Source: Bdellovibrionales bacterium
GTDB taxonomy: Bacteria > Bdellovibrionota > Bdellovibrionia > Bdellovibrionales > JAKFYE01
NCBI GenBank assembly: GCA_021731045.1
Contig: JAKFYE010000039.1
Coordinates: forward strand, 1 to 64,000
DNA length: 64,000 nt
Direction of reading: 5' to 3'
How positions within the stretch are numbered: the first letter of the stretch is position 1; each line of letters opens with the position of its first letter. Of the stretch, positions 1 through 5,649 are shown piece after piece. A model generated the notes under the pieces. That model did no database searches, was not told where the DNA came from, and worked only from the letters and a program-made list of their open reading frames with translations. The position numbers and the translations under genes were made by a program.

Positions 1-44
1 TCATTCAAAACTTGAACCTTAACTTCAGCACTATATTTATTCAT
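1..44 (-). CDS. Partial CDS, N-terminus only, possibly a transposase subunit
   Basis: A leftward reading frame starts at an ATG at 42-44, preceded by a good ribosome site (CAGGAG about 6 bases upstream) and leaves the window after 14 codons. The visible start reads MNKYSAEVKVQVLN. This resembles the N-terminus of small helix-turn-helix transposase subunits (IS3 OrfA type), but 14 residues are too few to be sure. The repeat-rich gene-free stretch beside it would fit a mobile element. Alternative: any small DNA-binding protein. Confidence 0.4.
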   Translation of the reverse strand, partial: MNKYSAEVKVQVLN

Positions 45-293
45 TTGAACTCCTGACTTTGACGTAAACCATTTACACCATGTGTCCCTTGAAGGGAAGT
101 GTTCGGCTTATATCAGGGGTTGAAAGGATCTACCTTCAGGATGGAAATACATTTAGTCGGCATCCCACAACCGCAGCTGTCCTTAACAAGAAAGTAATCA
201 AACTCGTGTTGTCCCCAGCAAAGGGAACAACATCGTATCAATTTCCAAGACAAGATTCCGGAACCTCTGGCGGCCAAGTTTACAGTTGGTAAG

Positions 294-314
294 AAAAGGT
301 GCCTAGTACCTTTT
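294..314. repeat. Palindromic repeat copy 1 (AAAAGGTGC type)
   Basis: A 21-base near-palindrome with arms AAAAGGT and ACCTTTT around a short centre. It begins a longer imperfect repeat (about 294-400) whose features recur at 451-535: a region resembling ATATCTC, then CTAATTCTCTCAACC, then CACGAGAAA. Confidence 0.7.
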
Positions 315-450
315 AGGAGTGCCGCGAATCAAGAAAATATCTCCCTCCTTAGAAGTCCGACTTTACTAATTCTCTCAACCCATTCCACGAGAAACACCTG
401 TGGGCTGGCGTGGGTCCGCAAAGACCTCTTGAGCCAGCTTTCACGTGAAG

Positions 451-471
451 AAAAGGTGCCTAGCACCTTTT
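451..471. repeat. Palindromic repeat copy 2 (AAAAGGTGC type)
   Basis: A perfect inverted repeat: AAAAGGTGC, then CTA, then GCACCTTTT. The right flank GTGGATGCAATGAAT is also found, in reverse complement, beside copy 3, and CTAATTCTCTCAACC is shared with the flank of copy 1. The repeat unit is therefore longer than the palindrome. Confidence 0.75.
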
Positions 472-533
472 GTGGATGCAATGAATCGAGAACATATCTC
501 TCACTTCACTAATTCTCTCAACCCTTGCACGAG

Positions 534-625
534 AAAAAATATTTGCCAGGAATTGGCAAAGCGGCTTCAAGGGGGCGTTGGAGCCCCAACAGCCGCCATT
601 TGGGTTTTGAGTTAAAATATTTTTT
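534..625. repeat. Nested inverted-repeat element
   Basis: An 11-base terminal inverted repeat (AAAAAATATTT at 534-544, its complement at 615-625) encloses two hairpins: TGCCA/TGGCA (544-558) and GCGGCT/AGCCGC (561-596), the latter with an inner GGGGC/GCCCC. It could be a miniature mobile element or a structured RNA. No protein is encoded. Confidence 0.5.
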
Positions 626-709
626 GGAGCAGCTGCTTCGTATTTTTAGCGACAAAGGGTTAGAAATGGAGGGGTTGAGATTTGAAGATCGGTGTTGAAA
701 AGACTATTT

Positions 710-727
710 ACCTGTCGCGCGACAGGT
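710..727. repeat. 18-bp perfect palindrome with GTCGCGCGAC core
   Basis: ACCTGTCGCGCGACAGGT reads the same on both strands. A relative with 15 of 18 matches lies at 2356-2373 upstream of another gene. It may be a binding site or a dispersed repeat. Confidence 0.55.
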
Positions 728-769
728 GAGTTCTTACCAAGATACCTTTTGTTAATTCGTTGCATCCAC

Positions 770-790
770 AAAAGGTGGTAGGCACCTTTT
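770..790. repeat. Palindromic repeat copy 3, inverted
   Basis: The same AAAAGGT / ACCTTTT element in the opposite orientation to copy 2. The flank matches copy 2 in reverse complement (TGCATCCAC side). One arm position differs, giving an imperfect palindrome. Confidence 0.65.
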
Positions 791-851
791 GTTAGCATTA
801 ACATCTAAAATATATGAGTCACCAGTCAAAGGCAAAGTGAGCTCAGAATCT

Positions 852-1334
852 TTACCTAAAACCCATTTCGGAAGCGTAGCCGTGGAGTGGGATAATCAAG
901 CGCTGAGTAGCCGTTAAAAAGTTTTTCTTGCAAGTCATTTTGCCACTCGGATGTGTTTCACAAACTTCTGGAGCCTCAAATTTGACTTGAAATGTTTGCG
1001 TTGCGATTTTCAAGGTATACGAAGGCGAATCGATCGCATAATCGACAATTTTTAATTTTGCCTTTTTAGAAGAAGCTTTGCTTTTGCTCTCTTGAATCGC
1101 TTCTTTCGCCACTTTTAAAAGCTCAATGCAGTCCCTGCCTGTTACTTTTTTGATGATCGGTTTTGATTTTTTTTCGAGAGAGGAGCCCTCTAGTTGACAC
1201 TCCTTATTACTCTCAAGAAGCGATAATTTCCAAATAGGATTTTGACTTCCATAAGCCGTAAAAACTATTTGTACGGGCACCGCAAAAACGGATGAACTCC
1301 AAAATATAAAAACTAAAAATATTAACTTTCTCAC
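852..1334 (-). CDS. Secreted hypothetical protein
   Basis: 160 residues. A clear Sec signal peptide (MRKLIFLVFIFWSSSVFA, then PVQIV) predicts export to the periplasm or beyond. The mature part is rich in Lys, Ser and Glu and contains four Cys, so disulfides are possible. No family recognised. Its ATG overlaps the stop of the upstream metallopeptidase-like gene by 4 bases (1331-1334), which indicates translational coupling and a shared function, perhaps as an inhibitor, chaperone or substrate of that protein. That role is inference. Confidence 0.75.
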   Translation of the reverse strand: MRKLIFLVFIFWSSSVFAVPVQIVFTAYGSQNPIWKLSLLESNKECQLEGSSLEKKSKPIIKKVTGRDCIELLKVAKEAIQESKSKASSKKAKLKIVDYAIDSPSYTLKIATQTFQVKFEAPEVCETHPSGKMTCKKNFLTATQRLIIPLHGYASEMGFR

Positions 1335-2284
1335 TCTACCCGACTTTGGTTATCATCTACAGATTCTGATGGCGCCTTAGAGTTAAGACAAAATTTTTCT
1401 TTAAAAGAAGGTTCATCTAAAAAACAGGCAATATAATATTTAGGATGCGCATGCATCTTTTCCTGCCGGGCATTACACATATAGGCTATGGCTCCGGGTC
1501 CCATTTTGTGTGCAAAAATAGAATCGGCCAAAGCCTCTTCAGTCCAAGAATCAAAATTGACGATACCTTCATAATCACGGGCCCGTTTTAATCCCTTGAT
1601 GACACAATCGGCAGGTGTTTTTGTCAGGTAGCTGTGAATTTTATTTTCGAGAATTGCCGCAGATTGAAAAGTTCTCGGAACATCATTCCCAAAATGAGAG
1701 CTCCAAGTGCTGCAGGCATGTCCAAGCTCATGATACAATAGCCGATCGATGCAATCTGTACTCTGACATTGAGCAATAATCGAGACTGACATCTGCACAA
1801 CAGGAGGATTATCCCACGTAACTTCGGCAGTAAGAGTGCTCTGGCTCAAACCTTTTAAAATATTTAATTTTGTTTTCGACCATCCTTCTTTGCATGTTTG
1901 ATCTGTTCCACAGCAACGAGTTTGAAGCGTAGAATCTGCCGTAATTTCATAAAACTTTTTTTGGATATAGTTAAAATTATCAGCTCTCTTTTGCATCACT
2001 TGCTCTTCCGTCAAAAACTGGAGATCATCGCAGGTGATTGACATTCTCATCCCCATAGAACAATCAGTACGCCCGCTAACAGCCAGACATTCTTTTTCTG
2101 CTGCTTTACACATTCTGCCGATATCGGGGGGAGCGCAATCCAACTTAAAACTCAGTGATTTATTAAAGGTCGAACCGTATGAGTTTATTCTGGCTGCTGA
2201 TTCGGGGCAATAGCGATACGAACTGCCAAAGCTTTCCACTACAAACAACGAAATGATTCCAAATCCTATCAGCGAGATTTTCAT
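1331..2284 (-). CDS. Secreted Cys-rich putative zinc metallopeptidase (HELGH)
   Basis: 317 residues with an N-terminal signal peptide (about 1-20). A zinc-binding HExxH motif is visible as YHELGHAC (His185, Glu186, His189). About 60 residues later, WTEEALADS offers a third ligand in the gluzincin style (Glu250, with Asp254 following). At least 15 Cys residues suggest a disulfide-stabilised extracytoplasmic enzyme. I do not recognise a named family. It is the first gene of a two-gene operon with the secreted protein at 852-1334. Substrate unknown; peptidase activity is inferred from the motif only. Confidence 0.75.
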   Translation of the reverse strand: MKISLIGFGIISLFVVESFGSSYRYCPESAARINSYGSTFNKSLSFKLDCAPPDIGRMCKAAEKECLAVSGRTDCSMGMRMSITCDDLQFLTEEQVMQKRADNFNYIQKKFYEITADSTLQTRCCGTDQTCKEGWSKTKLNILKGLSQSTLTAEVTWDNPPVVQMSVSIIAQCQSTDCIDRLLYHELGHACSTWSSHFGNDVPRTFQSAAILENKIHSYLTKTPADCVIKGLKRARDYEGIVNFDSWTEEALADSIFAHKMGPGAIAYMCNARQEKMHAHPKYYIACFLDEPSFKEKFCLNSKAPSESVDDNQSRVE

Positions 2285-2330
2285 TGTCTAAGTTTATCTT
2301 TATTTCTTTTACGTTAGCTAGTTTTTTGAC

Positions 2331-2373
2331 AAGCGTTAACGCTTTCTAAAAAATCACCAGTCGCGAGACAAGT
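2331..2373. promoter_or_regulatory. Two adjacent palindromes upstream of the metallopeptidase-like operon
   Basis: AAGCGTTAACGCTT (2331-2344) is a perfect 14-base palindrome. At 2356-2373 lies ACCAGTCGCGAGACAAGT, an imperfect copy of the palindrome at 710-727. Both lie between the 2284 start codon and the next gene, where operators or dispersed repeats would be expected. No binding protein can be named. Confidence 0.4.
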
Positions 2374-2384
2374 AAACAAAACCA

Positions 2385-2744
2385 TCAACTCTCACGAATG
2401 GCATCAATCGCAGCTTTGTAGAATTTCAATTGATCTTGATCGGCAATTTTGACTAAGCGATCAAACATTCTTTCGGCTTCGCCTTTACTACTACCGGCAG
2501 GAACGCCCAAGACTTCAAAGGCATCCCAAGAATGACCATTATATTGAAAAATGACATTAATTGAACGCTCCCTTTGACCATCAGAGAAATTATTTTGTAG
2601 AGGTGAACCTTCTTTTAATTTTGTTTGTGATCCTAAATTAAGACGAGAGGGGCCGTCTTTTTTGCGGCTGCGCAAAAAAATCAACAGCACACACCCAATC
2701 AAAACCGCATTGAGAACCAAAAAAGCCTTTTGATCCAATCTCAA
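2385..2744 (-). CDS. Membrane-anchored protein with a J-like C-terminal domain
   Basis: 119 residues. One N-terminal membrane segment (about residues 8-25, followed by RSRKK) gives a single-pass protein with a cytoplasmic tail. The last 50 residues (WDAFEVLGVPAGSS...AERMFDRLV...FYKAAIDAI) match the start of J domains, where YxVLGV is typical, but no HPD tripeptide is seen, so DnaK stimulation is doubtful. The start is a TTG at 2744 behind a G-rich stretch. It is divergent from mrp with a 60-68 base gap. J-like fold is inference from the motif. Confidence 0.65.
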   Translation of the reverse strand: MRLDQKAFLVLNAVLIGCVLLIFLRSRKKDGPSRLNLGSQTKLKEGSPLQNNFSDGQRERSINVIFQYNGHSWDAFEVLGVPAGSSKGEAERMFDRLVKIADQDQLKFYKAAIDAIRES

Positions 2745-2812
2745 GCCCCCCAGAACAAATCTCCATTAATTATTTCTTGGTCTTGATCTAATTTCAAGAT
2801 AGATTGCGCCTC

Positions 2813-3610
2813 ATGCAACCACAAAATCCTTTTAGCCAACAGTCGCCTATTCCTGGAGTTAAACACATCGTTGCTATTGCTTCAGGCAAAGGTGGCGTCG
2901 GTAAAAGCACCGTTAGCGCGAACCTTGCGGTGGCTCTCGCGAAAACAGGGTCCAAAGTAGGACTTTTGGATTGCGATATTTACGGGCCAAGTATCCCGCG
3001 ACTTTTTGGAACAATTAACCAAAAGCCTGCCATCAGTGAAGCCGGCCGAATTCAGCCTATCGACCGGTATAATGTACGATTGATGAGCATTGGGTATCTG
3101 GTAGATGAAAATTCGGCGGTCGTATGGCGCGGCCCTATGCTCTTTAAAGCCATCGATCAATTTATTAAAGACGTCGAATGGGGTGAACTAGATTATTTGC
3201 TTATAGATCTTCCACCAGGAACTGGCGACGTGCAGCTCACGATTGCACAGAAAGTTCCACTTTCGGGCGCCCTTACCGTTTGTACACCTCAGAATTTAGC
3301 GCTTATTGACGTTAAAAAAGCTCTCGATATGTTCATGCGTATTAATGTTCCTATTTTAGGTCTCATTGAAAATATGTCTTATTTTGCGAATCCCACTACG
3401 GGCGAAAAAATCCAAATGTTTCCCAAGGGAGAGCTTGAAAGCTTTTTAGATAGAACTAAAATTCCTAAATTAATAGAGCTGCCTTTTTATACAACTCTGG
3501 CCAAAGCTTCTGAAGTCGGAATTCCTGTCTGCGAAGGCACGCCCGACTCTGATGAAGCCAAACTTTTCCAACAGCTTGCGGGTATTTTAAAAGCTAAACT
3601 TGAAAAGTAA
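2813..3610 (+). CDS. mrp: Mrp/ApbC family ATPase (iron-sulfur cluster carrier), CxxC absent
   Basis: 265 residues from the ATG at 2813 (a TTG at 2804 would add three). P-loop of the deviant Walker type SGKGGVGKST (residues 24-33), the family signature DCDIYGPSIPR (53-63) and LPPGTGD (133-139) are all present. Mrp proteins carry or insert Fe-S clusters, and the cluster is normally bound by a C-terminal CxxC just after ENMSYF. Here that segment reads ANPTTGEKI (192-200), with no Cys, so cluster bridging by the usual ligands is not possible. It is followed by the ncRNA region. Family call is firm; function in Fe-S transfer is less sure. Confidence 0.93.
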   Translation: MQPQNPFSQQSPIPGVKHIVAIASGKGGVGKSTVSANLAVALAKTGSKVGLLDCDIYGPSIPRLFGTINQKPAISEAGRIQPIDRYNVRLMSIGYLVDENSAVVWRGPMLFKAIDQFIKDVEWGELDYLLIDLPPGTGDVQLTIAQKVPLSGALTVCTPQNLALIDVKKALDMFMRINVPILGLIENMSYFANPTTGEKIQMFPKGELESFLDRTKIPKLIELPFYTTLAKASEVGIPVCEGTPDSDEAKLFQQLAGILKAKLEK

Positions 3611-3745
3611 AATCTCGCAAATTTTCACGCCTTGAACAGAATCAAAAGCTTCGTCTTTTTTCTCATTCTAAGACACTTTTGTGTCTCAGTTCGACTGACT
3701 CGTTCCCTGCAGATGTTCCAAGTTGAGAGAATTTCTTAAATAATT

Positions 3746-3773
3746 TTGAAAACTTGACGCTTTGCGATATTCT
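3746..3773 (+). promoter_or_regulatory. Sigma-70 type promoter of the GEMM RNA
   Basis: TTGAAA (3746-3751), a 16-base spacer, then TATTCT (3768-3773). Predicted transcription start is about 3779-3781. The next genes on this strand are far away, so it serves the RNA at 3780-4161. Confidence 0.55.
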
Positions 3774-3965
3774 AGGCGACATGAAACACATCATCCTTAT
3801 CGGTTACATTATCAAGGGCAAAAGAATTCCACGTGAGCTTAACCTGGATAGTCCACCAAAGTGACGACGCTGTAGGCTTATTTAAACAAAATCTGTTTAT
3901 AAGTTTGGTTTGTTCGCAACTCGGAGGTGGATCGAAATCTAGCAACCTTGCATATAACTCCTCTT

Positions 3966-4055
3966 CTGCACAGGTAAACCGATCGGAAACGACGGGGCAC
4001 AAAGCTACAGGGGCTTCGGTCAAAAAAGTAGACCATGCCAGCCAGTCTGCCAGGG
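3966..4055 (+). promoter_or_regulatory. GEMM-I riboswitch aptamer
   Basis: The conserved order is AGGTAAACC, GNRA-loop hairpin (CCG-A-TCG GAAA CGACGG), ACAAAGC, purine-rich GGG, a hairpin with GGTC/GACC, then ATGCCAGCC. This is the layout of c-di-GMP-I riboswitches. Some deltaproteobacterial members prefer 3',3'-cGAMP; ligand choice cannot be settled by eye. Confidence 0.75.
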
Positions 4056-4131
4056 GAACTTGGGATACAGCACTGAGGGGACAGTCATAGCGCTACAGGG
4101 ATTTATGCGCAGGACAAAAAGATTTCCTTTT

Positions 4132-4161
4132 ACCCGCTCGCAAAGCGGGTTTTTCTTTTTT
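4132..4161 (+). terminator. Intrinsic terminator of the GEMM RNA
   Basis: Stem ACCCGCT / AGCGGGT (4132-4138, 4144-4150) followed by a T-rich run. The T-run is only on the plus strand, so it belongs to the ncRNA and not to mltD, which ends at 4160 on the other strand. Confidence 0.85.
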
Positions 4162-5596
4162 AATTCGGAATTTGAATTCGAGATCCTACAAGAATGCGAG
4201 AACGGGCGCGCATATTATTCGCACCGGCAATTTCTCTCATTGAAACCCGATACTTTCGGGCAATTCCAGCAAGCGTATCGCCTCGTTTCACAACATGTAT
4301 TGTCGCACTGTCTTTTGATTTCTGAAACTCACTGACTTTAGATTTCTTCGATTTGCGCTCAACCTGATATTCAGCAACTCTACGTGAAACTGATCCTTTT
4401 TGCGGAACTAATATATTGTGCCCGACCAGTAAGTTCGCGCGTGGACTTAATTTATTGGTTTTAGCTAGCTCGGCGATCGTGACATTATAGCGATTCGCAA
4501 TCTCGGTTAGCGAATCTCCCTTACGAATTTTATAATGAGAATACACTGGCCCTTCTGCCGTTCGTCCCGCTGCTAATATCACACGCGTATCACGCACGCG
4601 CGCCTCCGCAATCATTCGACCCGCATCATCCGCACGTCCAACCGGTACGCGAAGAACAAAGTCGCCACCACGTGAAGACATCGCGTAATCAGTCTTGTAT
4701 CCCGGATTCAACGCTTTTAACTCAACATAATCTAAATTCATCTTGGTCGCGAGTCGACGAAGACTAATGGTCCCATCAATTTTAATTTCGTCATAAGCAA
4801 ACGGTGTCGCATAATTAATATTATCAAATCCATACTTTCCTGGATTTTTTGCAATCAAACTAGCCGCCAAAAATTTCGGCACGTAATTAATGGTTTCAAC
4901 CGGCATACGTCCCTTTCCGATTAACTCCCAAAAATCACGCGTATGATGTGTCATAATTAACCGTTTAATTTTATTTTCGCCGGCATTGTAACTCGCGATG
5001 GCCAAATACCAAGAACCAAACAAATTATAAAGCCCACTAAAATAATCAGCAGCCGCTTGCGTTGATAAAACTGGGTCACGTCGTTCATCGATCAGCGAAT
5101 TAATTTTTAAACCATAATCTCGCCCAGTCCCACGCATAAATTGCCAATACCCGACTGCACCAACACGGCTGAGCGCCGTTGGACTAAAACCTGACTCAAT
5201 CAAAGCAACGTAAACAAGATCTTCGGGCATACCGCGCTCTTTTAAGATCTTTTTCATAATCGGCAAATAACGAGACGAACGGGCAAGATATCGCTCCATA
5301 TGTAGGCGTCCACGCCCTTGAAAGTAATCAATCCATTTTACTACGAGCGAGTTAATTTCAATCGGGATTTGCGCCAAATCCTCTGCATTTTGATAGTCAC
5401 GATTTGTTTTTGGTAACTGACTGATTTCGTCAATTTCTTCAACCTCAGCATCGCCCGTGGCCATTACTAACGCTTTAGAATCGGGCGCTTTGCTATTCGC
5501 CTCTTGTGTCTTCTTTTTTGCAGAAGAACATGAAATCAACATCAACGAAGAAAACACAAGTAATGACAATCGGAGTATTCGTAGATCTTCGCGCAA
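4160..5596 (-). CDS. mltD: MltD-like membrane-bound lytic murein transglycosylase with two LysM domains
   Basis: 478 residues from a TTG at 5596, chosen because GGGAGGA sits 5-6 bases upstream; a GTG at 5608 is possible. A lipobox (LISC, Cys23) predicts a lipoprotein. The SLT domain (about 115-235) holds the catalytic Glu in ALIESGFSP (Glu134), then GAVGYWQFM and ASYNAGENKI. Two LysM peptidoglycan-binding repeats lie at the C-terminus (about 355-400 and 432-478; KGDSLTEIA and RGDTLAGIA). It cleaves glycan strands to 1,6-anhydro products. Preceded 53 bases upstream by the slt-like gene, so probably co-transcribed. Confidence 0.95.
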   Translation of the reverse strand: MREDLRILRLSLLVFSSLMLISCSSAKKKTQEANSKAPDSKALVMATGDAEVEEIDEISQLPKTNRDYQNAEDLAQIPIEINSLVVKWIDYFQGRGRLHMERYLARSSRYLPIMKKILKERGMPEDLVYVALIESGFSPTALSRVGAVGYWQFMRGTGRDYGLKINSLIDERRDPVLSTQAAADYFSGLYNLFGSWYLAIASYNAGENKIKRLIMTHHTRDFWELIGKGRMPVETINYVPKFLAASLIAKNPGKYGFDNINYATPFAYDEIKIDGTISLRRLATKMNLDYVELKALNPGYKTDYAMSSRGGDFVLRVPVGRADDAGRMIAEARVRDTRVILAAGRTAEGPVYSHYKIRKGDSLTEIANRYNVTIAELAKTNKLSPRANLLVGHNILVPQKGSVSRRVAEYQVERKSKKSKVSEFQKSKDSATIHVVKRGDTLAGIARKYRVSMREIAGANNMRARSRILVGSRIQIPN

Positions 5597-5649
5597 AATT
5601 CCTCCCACACTTTCAAGCTATATTTGTAACCTCAAGAATACGTGAATCG

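Larger units (their letters stand above)
3780..4161 (+). ncRNA. Stand-alone RNA carrying a GEMM cyclic-dinucleotide aptamer (merRNA-like)
   Basis: A transcript of about 380 nt is delimited by a promoter at 3746-3773 and a terminator at 4132-4161. Within it, 3966-4055 matches the GEMM-I (c-di-GMP-I) riboswitch core: ACAGGTAAACC, a P1b hairpin capped by GGAAAC, CACAAAGCTACAGGGG, then a second hairpin (GGTC/GACC) and ATGCCAGCCAGTCTGCC. No gene lies downstream on this strand; the next gene, mltD, is opposite. An aptamer without a controlled gene is the hallmark of merRNA, the abundant attack-phase RNA described in Bdellovibrio bacteriovorus. Homology to merRNA and abundance are inferred. Confidence 0.8.

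Noticed and set aside
80-292. 70-codon plus-strand frame near the left edge
   Set aside because: No ribosome site, no domain, and it lies in the repeat-rich gene-free stretch; composition unlike the neighbouring genes.
3772-4090. Frames on both strands over the GEMM RNA (3772-4023 minus, 3833-4090 plus)
   Set aside because: They overlap the structured RNA, have no ribosome site and no family; the RNA explains the sequence better.
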